From Chitinophaga pinensis (GTDB taxonomy: Bacteria; Bacteroidota; Bacteroidia; Flavobacteriales; Flavobacteriaceae), in contig CALPMA020000003.1 of NCBI GenBank assembly GCA_943324545.2, positions 1 to 46,896 of the forward strand: a DNA stretch of 46,896 nucleotides. Direction: 5' to 3'. Of this stretch, positions 24,625-32,663 are shown piece by piece (position 1 is the first letter of the stretch; every line of letters begins with the position of its first letter). The notes beneath the pieces were generated by a model. The model was given only the letters and a program-made list of their open reading frames with translations. It did no database searches and was not told where the DNA came from. The position numbers were made by a program, and so were the translations under genes.

Positions 24625-26019
24625 ATGGAAAAAGAGAACATTGCAGTTGGATTAGATATTGGGACAACCAAAATTGTCGCAATGATTGGAAAAAAAAATG
24701 AATACGGAAAATTAGAAATTCTAGGAGTTGGAAAATCCAAAAGTCTTGGTGTGAAAAGAGGCGTTGTAGATAATATTACACAAACTATCCAATCGATTCA
24801 ACTTGCAGTAAAAGATGCTGAAGCAAATTCAGGGTACAAAATAAAAGATGTTGTAGTAGGTATTGCCGGTCAGCATATACGAAGTATTCAACATAGCGAT
24901 TATATCAGTAGAAGTAATGCTGAAGAGGTAATTGGAGATAAAGATATTGATTTGCTAATTAATCAAGTTCATAAATTAGCGATGTTGCCAGGAGAAGAAA
25001 TTATTCATGTTTTACCTCAAGAATTTAAAATTGATGGTCAATCTGAAATAAAAGAACCCATAGGAATGTGTGGAGGTCGACTAGAGTCTAGTTTTCATGT
25101 GGTTGTAGGACAAGCTTCTTCAATAAGAAATATTGGAAGATGTATCCAAAGTTCCGGAATCGAATTGTCAGGATTAACTCTTGAACCTTTAGCTTCTGCA
25201 GACGCAGTTTTGAGTCAGGAGGAAAAAGAAGCCGGAGTAGCTTTGATTGATATTGGAGGGGGAACTACTGATTTAGCCATATTTAAAGATGGAATTATTC
25301 GACACACTGCAGTAATACCTTTTGGAGGAAACGTTATTACAGACGACATCAAAGAAGGTTGTTCTATAATTGAAAAACAAGCGGAATTGTTGAAAGTTAA
25401 ATTTGGATCGGCTTGGCCAGGAGAAAATAAAGACAATGAAATTGTTTCTATTCCGGGACTTAGAGGAAGAGAGCCGAAAGAAATTTCTTTGAAAAACTTG
25501 TCTAAAATAATTCATGCCCGTGTGGTGGAAATTATAGAGCAAGTGTATGTAGAAATAAAAGCTTACGGACATGAAGATCCAAGACGCAAATTAATTGCAG
25601 GAATAGTTTTAACAGGAGGCGGAGCGCAATTAAAACATATTAAACAACTGGTTGAATATATTACTGGAATGGATACGAGAATTGGTTATCCTAACGAGCA
25701 TTTAGCTGGTGATTCAGACGAAGAAATTTCAAGCCCATTATATGCAACAGCGGTTGGACTAGTCATGAACTCGATCGATAATAACTCGCAAAGTGCAGTT
25801 AAAGTAACTTTTTCTGCGCCAGAGAAAGTAAATGTTTATCGAGCTCCAGTAGAATCTGTTCAGGAAATTGATGAAGTGTCTGAAATTGAAATGGAAGTGG
25901 AAAATGAAGTTGAAATCGAATTGCCAAAGAAACATGAATCAACGGAAGCAAAAATTAGAAAATCATTTTTTGATAAGTACGTCGATAAAATAAAAGAATT
26001 TTTAGATAACGCAGAATAA
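24625..26019 (+). CDS. ftsA: Cell division protein FtsA
   Basis: FtsA is an actin-like ATPase that tethers FtsZ to the inner membrane. Phosphate-binding loops are visible: GLDIGTTKIVAMIG at the N-terminus and IDIGGGTTDLAIF near residue 210. IVLTGGGAQLKHI near 330 completes the actin fold. The SHS2-like 1C domain (about 85-165) is present. The 464-residue protein has an acidic linker (about 400-440) and a C-terminal basic amphipathic stretch (KIRKSFFDKYVDKIKEFL) suited to membrane binding. It lies 3 nt after ftsQ and 78 nt before ftsZ. Confidence 0.96.
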   Translation: MEKENIAVGLDIGTTKIVAMIGKKNEYGKLEILGVGKSKSLGVKRGVVDNITQTIQSIQLAVKDAEANSGYKIKDVVVGIAGQHIRSIQHSDYISRSNAEEVIGDKDIDLLINQVHKLAMLPGEEIIHVLPQEFKIDGQSEIKEPIGMCGGRLESSFHVVVGQASSIRNIGRCIQSSGIELSGLTLEPLASADAVLSQEEKEAGVALIDIGGGTTDLAIFKDGIIRHTAVIPFGGNVITDDIKEGCSIIEKQAELLKVKFGSAWPGENKDNEIVSIPGLRGREPKEISLKNLSKIIHARVVEIIEQVYVEIKAYGHEDPRRKLIAGIVLTGGGAQLKHIKQLVEYITGMDTRIGYPNEHLAGDSDEEISSPLYATAVGLVMNSIDNNSQSAVKVTFSAPEKVNVYRAPVESVQEIDEVSEIEMEVENEVEIELPKKHESTEAKIRKSFFDKYVDKIKEFLDNAE

Positions 26020-26097
26020 CAAATACAATACGCTTTTTTCTCTAAACAGTAAAAAAAGATAAAATATAGAAATTAATAAAGTTTAAAAACCAATATT

Positions 26098-28074
26098 ATG
26101 ATGAGCAACTCAGATTTTGGAAGTATATCATTTGATTTACCAAAAAACCAATCAAATGTAATTAAAGTAATCGGTGTTGGGGGTGGCGGAAGTAACGCGA
26201 TCAACCATATGTTTAAGCAAGGCATCAAAGGCGTTGATTTTATCGTTTGTAATACCGATTCTCAAGCTCTTGAAAACAGTGCTGTGCCAAACAAAATTCA
26301 ATTAGGAGTTACTCTTACTGAAGGTTTGGGCGCTGGAGCTAATCCAGATGTGGGACAACAATCGGCTATTGAAAGTATTAGCGAGATTGAAAAAATGTTA
26401 GATACTAATACCAAAATGGTTTTCATTACTGCAGGAATGGGTGGTGGAACAGGAACAGGTGCTGCGCCAGTAATTGCTCAACTGGCGAAAGAAAGAGGAA
26501 TTTTAACCGTTGGAATTGTAACAAAACCATTCCAATTTGAAGGTAAAGTTAGATATGAACAAGCTTTATTAGGGGTTGAAAAATTAAGAAAACAAGTAGA
26601 TTCTTTGATTGTTATCAATAATAACAAATTAAGAGAAGTATATGGAAATTTAGGTTTTAAAGCTGGTTTCTCCAAAGCTGATGAAGTGTTGGCAACAGCA
26701 TCAAGAGGAATTGCGGAAGTAATTACACACCACTATACACAAAATATCGATTTAAAAGATGCTAAAACTGTACTATCAGATAGTGGAACAGCAATAATGG
26801 GATCTGCTGTAGCAAGCGGAGAAAATAGAGCAAAAGAAGCAATTATAGCCGCACTTGATTCTCCTTTATTAGACGATAATAAAATAACAGGTGCTAAAAA
26901 CGTTTTGCTGCTTATTGTTTCTGGAACTAGCGAAATCACAATTGATGAAATTGGAGAAATTAATGATCATATTCAAACAGAAGCCGGGTTCAATGCTAAT
27001 ATAATAATGGGAGTTGGCGACGACGAATCTCTTGGTGACGACATTGCAGTAACTATTATTGCAACAGGTTTTAATGTAGAACAACAAAATGATATTGTAA
27101 ATACTGAGCCTAAAAAGATTATTCATACCCTAGATGCAGAACAAAAACTAGTTCAAGATTTATCAAATAATAAAGAAATACCTAGCTTTGATTTTTCTAC
27201 ATTTGATTCCTCAAATACTCAAAAAGAAGAGAAAATTGTTTTCGAATTAATAGAAGACGAAGACGATTTTGATATTGTTGCGGAAGCGCCATCTGAAGTT
27301 TTTGAAACTCCTAAAGTGGAACTTTCTTCATTTGAAATGGAACTAGTTCCAACATCAGAATTCTTGAAAAACTTAGAAGTTACTTTCGAAATTGTAGCGC
27401 CAGAATTGGATCAAGAATATTATTTTTCAGCTCCTGAAGTTAACGAGATTGAAGTAAATTCAATCCAGCCAATATTTGAACAAGAAGAACAAATTACTTT
27501 TTCATTCGATTTGCCAATAGCGAAAACGGAAACTCCAACTCCTAATAGTGAAGATATTCTTTTCCAACTGACAGATGATACTAAAAATATTTTTGTAAAT
27601 GAGCCAGTTCAATTTGTACCAATGACCGAATTGAACGAAAGCGGAATTGTAAAATATTCTTTGGAAGAATTTATGGATGTTGAAAATAAATTGGCAAATT
27701 CTACTCCAGTTGCGGCCACAGTTGAAGAACCAATTGCAGAAGAATTAAATATCACGGTGAAAGAAGTTGAAATGACTTCAAACCAGAATCCATTTACGGA
27801 AGAAATTTCTCCAATGGAAATGACAATCGAAGAATCTGCAAGAATTATTGCTGATGAGAGAAGAAGAAAGTTGAAAGAATTTAATTATAAATTTCATAAT
27901 AACCCATCAAAAGTGGATGAATATGAGAAAGAACCTGCTTATAAAAGATCAGGAATCGATCTTTCTGCTCCCCAACAGAACAATTCTAATTCAAGGTTGT
28001 CTTTTGGTACTGACAGTAATAATGACAACCAATTGAGAACTAATAATTCTTTTTTACATGACAATGTAGATTAA
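26098..28074 (+). CDS. ftsZ: Cell division protein FtsZ with long C-terminal tail
   Basis: FtsZ is the tubulin-like GTPase that forms the Z-ring. The core is textbook: [20 protein letters not shown], the tubulin signature [10 protein letters not shown] (115-124) and [11 protein letters not shown]. The core ends near residue 330. About 325 further residues follow, mostly acidic, making the protein 658 long against about 380 in E. coli. The extreme C-terminus is [11 protein letters not shown] see no canonical DIPAFLR-type peptide. A conserved-looking block [14 protein letters not shown] lies about 50 residues before the end. ATG codons occur at 26098 and 26101; I keep the first. A strong terminator follows. 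Confidence 0.96.
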   Translation: MMSNSDFGSISFDLPKNQSNVIKVIGVGGGGSNAINHMFKQGIKGVDFIVCNTDSQALENSAVPNKIQLGVTLTEGLGAGANPDVGQQSAIESISEIEKMLDTNTKMVFITAGMGGGTGTGAAPVIAQLAKERGILTVGIVTKPFQFEGKVRYEQALLGVEKLRKQVDSLIVINNNKLREVYGNLGFKAGFSKADEVLATASRGIAEVITHHYTQNIDLKDAKTVLSDSGTAIMGSAVASGENRAKEAIIAALDSPLLDDNKITGAKNVLLLIVSGTSEITIDEIGEINDHIQTEAGFNANIIMGVGDDESLGDDIAVTIIATGFNVEQQNDIVNTEPKKIIHTLDAEQKLVQDLSNNKEIPSFDFSTFDSSNTQKEEKIVFELIEDEDDFDIVAEAPSEVFETPKVELSSFEMELVPTSEFLKNLEVTFEIVAPELDQEYYFSAPEVNEIEVNSIQPIFEQEEQITFSFDLPIAKTETPTPNSEDILFQLTDDTKNIFVNEPVQFVPMTELNESGIVKYSLEEFMDVENKLANSTPVAATVEEPIAEELNITVKEVEMTSNQNPFTEEISPMEMTIEESARIIADERRRKLKEFNYKFHNNPSKVDEYEKEPAYKRSGIDLSAPQQNNSNSRLSFGTDSNNDNQLRTNNSFLHDNVD

Positions 28075-28093
28075 TTTAAGAATCATTAAATAA

Positions 28094-28134
28094 AAATAAC
28101 CCGAAAATCAATATGATTTTCGGGTTATTTTTTT
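28094..28134 (+). terminator. Rho-independent terminator of the dcw cluster
   Basis: AAATAACCCGAAAATCA pairs perfectly over 17 bp with its complement around a 3-nt loop and runs into a T-tract. It is the only strong terminator seen between mraZ and ftsZ. Confidence 0.93.
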
Positions 28135-28180
28135 CATTTTAACCAAGCAATCAGTTGTTATTTTGTCATTCGCCAATTTG

Positions 28181-28211
28181 TTGTGAGATCAATTAATATT
28201 GTTTAAATTTG
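28181..28211 (+). promoter_or_regulatory. Promoter of yqeY-tRNA-Arg (-33 TTG and -7 box)
   Basis: The -7 box TAAATTTG (28204-28211) matches TAnnTTTG exactly. A TTG at 28181-28183 lies 20 nt upstream. This is the best full promoter in the window. Expected start is near 28217, at the 5' edge of the structured element. Confidence 0.75.
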
Positions 28212-28215
28212 CAAG

Positions 28216-28355
28216 GCCTTAATCCAGCTGTACGTTACAAGTTTTAGATCCAAAACGGTTTTTTCTTCAACCTAAAAAGAGCTTCTAATGTCGCTTTTTT
28301 AAGCTCAATAAAAAATACGTTTTATCCATAAAAGCTTTCTACTTCCATCTGGGGC
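28216..28355 (+). repeat. Structured leader element, copy B (yqeY)
   Basis: The element has the same architecture as copy A at 9099-9171. GCC (28216-28218) pairs with GGC (28353-28355). After a 5-nt bulge TTAAT, CCAG (28224-28227) pairs with CTGG (28349-28352). AAGTTTT then pairs with AAAAGCTT, with a single bulged G in the same place as in copy A. The internal-loop strands keep CGTT and ACTTC. The apical part is expanded to about 90 nt and holds a smaller inverted repeat, GAGCTT/AAGCTC. It begins almost exactly at the predicted start of the yqeY transcript. Confidence 0.65.
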
Positions 28356-28362
28356 AAAAAGC

Positions 28363-28395
28363 GAATCGTTAACAATAGAATTTTATTAACGATTC
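28363..28395 (+). other. 10-bp hairpin in the yqeY leader
   Basis: GAATCGTTAA (28363-28372) pairs perfectly with TTAACGATTC (28386-28395) around a 13-nt loop. No T-run follows, so it is not a simple terminator. It ends 37 nt before the yqeY ATG and may be a leader structure or an operator. Confidence 0.5.
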
Positions 28396-28432
28396 AACAC
28401 TTAAACTAAACAACAAATTAATACTAGAATTC

Positions 28433-28882
28433 ATGAGTTTATCAGTAAAATTAATGGACGAAATTAAAACAGCAATGAGAGCAAAAGATACGATTGCATT
28501 GGAAGCCCTTCGTGCCATAAAATCGGAAATTTTGTTAGCGCAAACTGCTTCAGGTAATAAAGAAGAAATCTCTGAATCCGATGAAATCAAATTGCTGCAA
28601 AAATTGGTTAAAACTAGAAAAGACAGTGCCAAAATCTTCACGGAACAAAACCGTATGGATTTAGCAGAACCAGAATTAGCACAAATTGCTGTTATTGAAA
28701 AATTCTTACCAGCGCAATTAAGCGAAGAAGAAGTAGAAGCAGTAATTGCTAAAATTATTGCAGAAACGGGTGCTTCAGGTATTGCAGCAATGGGAAAAGT
28801 AATGGGAATAGCTTCAGCGCAACTAGGCGGAACAGCCGAGGGGAAAACCATTTCTACAATAGTTAAAAAATTATTAGTTTAA
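28433..28882 (+). CDS. yqeY: GatB/YqeY domain protein
   Basis: This 149-residue all-helical protein carries the YqeY domain, which is also found as the C-terminal tRNA-binding part of the GatB amidotransferase subunit. Family stretches are LMDEIKTAMRAKDTIALEAL at the N-terminus and FLPAQLSEEEVEAVI in the middle, with GKVMGIASAQLGGTAEGK near the end. The free-standing protein has no settled function; a tRNA-related role is often supposed. It lies after ftsZ but has its own promoter and a 216-nt structured leader. tRNA-Arg begins 9 nt after its stop codon, so both are likely on one transcript. A 160-codon antisense frame here is a shadow. Confidence 0.92.
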   Translation: MSLSVKLMDEIKTAMRAKDTIALEALRAIKSEILLAQTASGNKEEISESDEIKLLQKLVKTRKDSAKIFTEQNRMDLAEPELAQIAVIEKFLPAQLSEEEVEAVIAKIIAETGASGIAAMGKVMGIASAQLGGTAEGKTISTIVKKLLV

Positions 28883-28891
28883 ATTAAAAAT

Positions 28892-28965
28892 GGCTGCGTA
28901 GTTCAACTGGATAGAATATCAGATTTCGGCTCTGAGGGTTGGGGGTTCGAATCCCTTCGCGGTCA
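28892..28965 (+). tRNA. tRNA-Arg (anticodon UCG)
   Basis: The 74-nt cloverleaf is complete. The acceptor stem is GGCTGCG with CGCGGTC, including two G-T pairs. The D-stem is GTTC with GAAT. The anticodon stem is TCAGA with TCTGA around the loop TTTCGGC (anticodon TCG). The T-arm is GGGGG-TTCGAAT-CCCTT. The discriminator is A, and the 3' CCA is not encoded (CAAG follows). It reads CGA and, with wobble modification, other CGN codons. It lies 9 nt after yqeY and before a terminator, so it is probably processed from the yqeY mRNA. Confidence 0.93.
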
Positions 28966-28976
28966 CAAGTTGAACC

Positions 28977-29009
28977 AAAAGCCTATAGAGAAATCTATAG
29001 GCTTTTAAT
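28977..29009 (+). terminator. Rho-independent terminator of yqeY-tRNA-Arg
   Basis: AAAAGCCTATAGA pairs with TCTATAGGCTTTT around GAAA. It lies 11 nt after the tRNA; the T-run is short (TTTTAATATT). Confidence 0.85.
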
Positions 29010-29077
29010 ATTAAATCAATAGCTAGATACAATTTCTTTTGATAGACGTATTATCAAATAATGTTAGTTATATCTAT

Positions 29078-29112
29078 AAAAAAAAGCCACTCATTTCTGA
29101 ATGGCTTAAAAA
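29078..29112 (-). terminator. Rho-independent terminator of the T9SS protein gene
   Basis: On the minus strand AAGCCATTCA pairs with TGAGTGGCTT with one mismatch around a short loop, followed by eight T. It lies 21 nt after the stop codon of the T9SS protein gene. Confidence 0.8.
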
Positions 29113-29132
29113 AGTTAATTAGGAATAACTAA

Positions 29133-30167
29133 TTATTTCTTTATAAATTTACAAGACTTATTGTCTGATAGCTTCAGGTAATAAATACCGTTTGATAATT
29201 GCTCCACATTGATAGTGTTTTCAACATCATTTAGTTCGCCATTTAAAACCACTCTGCCTAAACTGTCAATTATTGTATAAGTCTGATTGATAAGATTAGA
29301 GTTTATATTTACATTTAAAACATTTAAAGCGGGATTTGGGTACAAACGGATAGGGGACAATTCAAAATTGTTGGTGCTTAGAGCTGTTCCAGCATTTACA
29401 AGATCCCAAACTGTTCTTACAACTATACCATCTACCGTTATTCTTTGCGTTGCATTATCTTGTCTTAAAACTACTGTTTGTAATACTGGTGCATCTGCAG
29501 TTGGAGCACCAGTTGTACCAACAGTATTTGTAAATGGCCCTAAAGCTGGTGTGGCTGGCTCAGTAGTTGGAATTGCATCACTTGTTGAGTATACAAATAA
29601 ACTAACTTCATCATTAAAATCACCAGTTACAAATTTATATTTTACAACAACTAGATAAGTTTGGCCAATGGTTAAATTTGAAGTTTCTCCTTGTGTAGCA
29701 GAAGCATTAAATGCCAAACCTAATTTAAATTGCGTAGTTGGATCAGTACCTGGCGCTATGAATGTTCTCGCCCTAAAAGCAGAGTTTAAAGCAGTATAAA
29801 CAGGTGCAGTTGTATTAGCATAATATCCAAGGTGAAAAAAGTAGACTAACGGAGTAGCTGCTGTTACAGATACCAAAAAAGAGGCATAAACACTTCCTGA
29901 ATTTAAATCTGCGCCAAAAGGTTTATTTAAATCTTCTCCAGTATTGTTAACCAAAGCAGCGTTTCCAACTCCACTTCCAATATAACCAGAAAAATTTAAT
30001 CCTGCCGAACTCACTAAAATAGGATTTGTAGTTCCGCTATGTTTATTCCAACCATTACTTGTTAATGGCTCAGCTGCGACATAATTAAAATGTTCAACTA
30101 AATAATTAACTTGACCGAAAGTAAATCCGAAGGAAAATAAAACTAGTAATGTGTAAAGTTTTTTCAT
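29133..30167 (-). CDS. T9SS-secreted protein with a beta-sandwich-like domain
   Basis: This is a 344-residue exported protein. Residues 1-18 are a signal peptide ending TFGQ. Residues about 19-260 form one domain I cannot name: EHFNY, LTSNGWNKHSGTTNPILV, GSGVGNAALVNNTGEDLNK, VYASFLVSV, VVLRQDN, ITVDGIVV. The same domain makes up the C-terminal half of the frameshifted Ig-like protein at 31359-32641, so the two are paralogues. Residues 273-344 are a type A T9SS sorting domain (IRLYPNPALNVLNV, DSLGRVVLNG, GIYYLKL). It should be displayed or released through T9SS. Function unknown. No exact -7 box was found upstream; the best is TATTTTTA. Confidence 0.87.
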   Translation of the reverse strand: MKKLYTLLVLFSFGFTFGQVNYLVEHFNYVAAEPLTSNGWNKHSGTTNPILVSSAGLNFSGYIGSGVGNAALVNNTGEDLNKPFGADLNSGSVYASFLVSVTAATPLVYFFHLGYYANTTAPVYTALNSAFRARTFIAPGTDPTTQFKLGLAFNASATQGETSNLTIGQTYLVVVKYKFVTGDFNDEVSLFVYSTSDAIPTTEPATPALGPFTNTVGTTGAPTADAPVLQTVVLRQDNATQRITVDGIVVRTVWDLVNAGTALSTNNFELSPIRLYPNPALNVLNVNINSNLINQTYTIIDSLGRVVLNGELNDVENTINVEQLSNGIYYLKLSDNKSCKFIKK

Positions 30168-30289
30168 AATTAAATTATTTTATATTTAATGTGTAAAAAT
30201 AATAAAATTTATCTAATTATTTAAAAATAATTAAATTAACAAAAAAAACCATATGATAATCTAATTTAATTGTCCTTTATTTTTCATTT

Positions 30290-31195
30290 TTAATATAGCA
30301 AATTAACAGCATCAATAGACATTTGCACTGCATCATGTCCTGAATTGGTAACGGTATGTAATTGCCAATTGAATGTTGCTCCGATTGAAATGGCATACGT
30401 TCGACTTTTAGAAAAGAAATAGTTGGCACGAGCAAGTCTGTTCAATCCCTGTAAATCGCTCTCAATATTGTGACGAAGTGATGAATCGGAACCATTATTA
30501 TCTAAACTACCAACTGTAATAAATAATTTTCTACTAAAATAATTATTTGGATTAATAGCAGTAATTGGGCTATTCATAATTCCATAAGGAAAATTAGCAA
30601 CCCCATCTGGAACAGTATACCAACCACTATTTGCAGCGATTGCTCTATTGTACCTAGCATTTGGTTTAAGTAAAACGAATCGATGCACAAATTGACCTCC
30701 ACCAGAATGACCAAACATATCATAGGTATTTGACTCGCTTCCAGAATTGACTTTAATAAAATCAAAAAGTGGTTCAATCATTGAAAAGGTCCATACACTC
30801 TCATTGTTTAGTGTTTGCGCAGTTGGGAAATTACCGTCTTGATAGACATTTCCAATTATATAGGAACTACCCCCAGGAAAATTTATACTATTAAATTCTG
30901 GTGCAAATACCATAAACCCATATTGATTGGAGGCATTTACCCAAATATCACGGTATTCACTTGCATTTCTTTCGTCTCCATGAAAAACAATAACTATTGG
31001 CATATTGGTTCGATTGCCTGCCGGAATATTATAAAAAACATTTATTGGTTTTTGAGGCAAACCTGAATAAGTGAAAACAAATTGGTTTGAACCTGAATTT
31101 AATAAGTTTTCATCATCAATAGCGACATTATCTTTCGAACAAGAAATGAAAATAAAGAGTGAAAATAGTATTATTTTGCCTAGGTGATTTATCAT
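30290..31195 (-). CDS. Lipoprotein alpha/beta hydrolase, depolymerase-like
   Basis: A 301-residue lipoprotein with lipobox FISC (Cys19) followed by SKDN and a later acidic run. The body is an alpha/beta hydrolase. VFHGDERNASEY resembles the oxyanion loop of polyhydroxybutyrate-depolymerase and feruloyl-esterase-like enzymes. The nucleophile Ser164 lies in GHSGGGQ; likely partners are Asp232 in GSLDNN and His287 in NSGHDAV. It is probably an envelope-bound esterase or peptidase acting on an unknown substrate. Its neighbours include surface proteins and a transport operon on the other strand, which hints at extracellular breakdown of nutrients, though a link is not shown. Confidence 0.82.
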   Translation of the reverse strand: MINHLGKIILFSLFIFISCSKDNVAIDDENLLNSGSNQFVFTYSGLPQKPINVFYNIPAGNRTNMPIVIVFHGDERNASEYRDIWVNASNQYGFMVFAPEFNSINFPGGSSYIIGNVYQDGNFPTAQTLNNESVWTFSMIEPLFDFIKVNSGSESNTYDMFGHSGGGQFVHRFVLLKPNARYNRAIAANSGWYTVPDGVANFPYGIMNSPITAINPNNYFSRKLFITVGSLDNNGSDSSLRHNIESDLQGLNRLARANYFFSKSRTYAISIGATFNWQLHTVTNSGHDAVQMSIDAVNLLY

Positions 31196-31274
31196 GAAAC
31201 TACTATTTTTTTGTTGGTGTTGGTAAAATCTATTTACAAGATTACAAAAAATTATTATATGTTAATTATTTATA

Positions 31275-31282
31275 TATATTTG
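31275..31282 (+). promoter_or_regulatory. -7 promoter box of the Ig-like gene and transport operon
   Basis: TATATTTG matches TAnnTTTG exactly. It lies about 77 nt before the ATG at 31359. It could drive the frameshifted gene and, because gaps downstream are short, the whole porin-M14-porin-symporter set. Confidence 0.5.
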
Positions 31283-31358
31283 TTTTTTTTAATAGTTACT
31301 TAAAATTATTAATTTTAAAAAAGGTAAATAAATAATTACCCCTTAATCTTCAATAACA

Positions 31359-32641
31359 ATGAAAATTTTTAATAAAAGATTAGTATCTTTTTCTTTTTAC
31401 TATCGTGTACGACTGAGGATGTAAGTCCATTTCCACCCACAATAGGAACATTTACCGTCCCTGCAAAGCGAATGGGTAGTTTACCTTTTTTACTTACTCC
31501 ACCAACCTCAAATAGTGCTGGAGCTTTCACCTACACTAGTGCAGATCCTTCAATTGCAACAATAAGCGGATCAACTGTAACGGTTGTTGGAATTGGAACT
31601 ACTACAATAACTGCTACTCAGGCTGCAGATGCTGGTTATGGTATGGGATCGGTTACTGCGACATTCACGGTCTCTCAATTAGAGCCACCAACCATTGGTT
31701 CTTTCACTATTCCTTCAAAAATGACGGGAAGTCTTCCATTTCAATTGACTCCACCTACTTCAAATAGTGGTGGTTCATTTACCTTCTCTAGTAGTAATAC
31801 AGCTGTAGCAACAATCAACGGGACAACAGTTACTGTAGTTGGCGCTGGTGTTTCAACAATTACTGCTACTCAAGCTGCTTTTGGAACTTTTGCTTCAGGA
31901 ACTGTTACGGCTATTTTTACAGTTACAGCAAATATTCCGACAGCAAATATTGCTACAGATAATTTTGATGTTGTGGCAGGAACTGCTTTAACATCAAATG
32001 GATGGGTTGCGCACAGTAGCAGTACGACTAACCCAATATTAATTACTTCACCTGGACTTACATTTCCAAACTATTATGGTTCTGGAATAGGAAATGCCGC
32101 TAGTGTTACCAGTATAGGTCAAGATATTTCGTTGCAGTTTACCTCTGTTTCCTCTGGAACTGTATATGCTTCATTTTTAATAAAAGCGGCTGCTTCTCCA
32201 TTGTGTATCGATCAATACTTTTTTGGCTTTGGTAATAATGATATTGCAGATACCGCTTACAGAGGTAAATTAATGATTAATCAAGATCCTACCAATCCTG
32301 CAAAATTCAAATTTGGATTTGCTGCTAATTTAACCAACAGATATACCACGAATTCATATGATTATGGAACTACCTATCTTGTGGTTATTAAATATAAAAT
32401 TGTTAATTCAACGGTTTCTAATGCTAACGGAAACGTTGGTCGTGACGAAACAAGTTTGTATATCTTTGACACGACATCAAGTTATTTGACCGAGCCAACA
32501 GTTCCTACTATTGGAATTGAAGACACTTCTTCAGTTGATATTCTTCCAGGCAGAGTAGTACTTAGACAAGACAATGTCAATTCTCCAAATGTTATTATTG
32601 ATGGATTGAGAGTTGACAGCTCTTGGAATCTTAGAAATTAA
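31359..32641 (+). CDS. Ig-like lipoprotein gene, frameshifted in the signal peptide
   Basis: The open frame from 31472 codes for 389 residues but lacks an export signal. Upstream in the same frame the code continues back to a stop at 31373-31375 and reads ISIFFFLLSCTTEDVSPFPP, a lipoprotein lipobox. The natural ATG at 31359 is in another frame. One extra base in the A-run 31374-31377 would give MKIFNKKISIFFFLLSC; one extra T in 31394-31398 would give MKIFNKRLVSFSFLLSC. The mature protein has two Big_2/Ig-like units of 80 codons. A domain homologous to the T9SS protein at 29133-30167 follows, but there is no sorting domain. The rest of the frame is intact, so the lesion is recent, an assembly error, or phase-variable. 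Confidence 0.75.
31433..31924 (+). repeat. Tandem Ig-like (Big_2) coding repeat, two 240-bp units
   Basis: Unit 1 is 31433-31672 and unit 2 is 31685-31924, each exactly 80 codons with a 4-codon linker. Both read PPTIG[TS]FT[VI]P, then GSLPF.LTPPTSNS, TVTVVG and TITATQAA. Unit 1 begins 39 nt upstream of the ATG at 31472, which shows that coding extends past that ATG. Confidence 0.85.
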
Positions 32642-32663
32642 TTTGATAAAGTAAGCTATAAAA

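Larger units (their letters stand above)
28075..28432. other. Intergenic region between ftsZ and yqeY
   Basis: This 358-nt gap contains, in order, the ftsZ terminator (28094-28134), a -33/-7 promoter (28181-28211), copy B of the structured leader element (28216-28355) and a 10-bp hairpin (28363-28395). I see no protein-coding frame in it. Confidence 0.75.

Noticed and set aside
25215-25572. Two overlapping minus-strand frames inside ftsA
   Set aside because: They are shadows of the conserved actin-fold region of ftsA, with no family resemblance.
28369-28851. 160-codon open frame antisense to yqeY
   Set aside because: It fully overlaps a well-recognised YqeY gene, and its Ala/Ser-rich translation is what the complement of a helical coding region gives. 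It has no promoter or family match.
28892-28975. tRNA-Arg as an attachment site for an integrated element
   Set aside because: No integrase is near and no direct repeat of the tRNA 3' end occurs downstream in the window; the only repeat is a short inverted one.
31376-31400. Programmed ribosomal frameshifting in the Ig-like lipoprotein gene
   Set aside because: There is no classic slippery heptamer with a downstream pseudoknot, and shifting inside a signal peptide would be unusual. A simple indel explains the data better.
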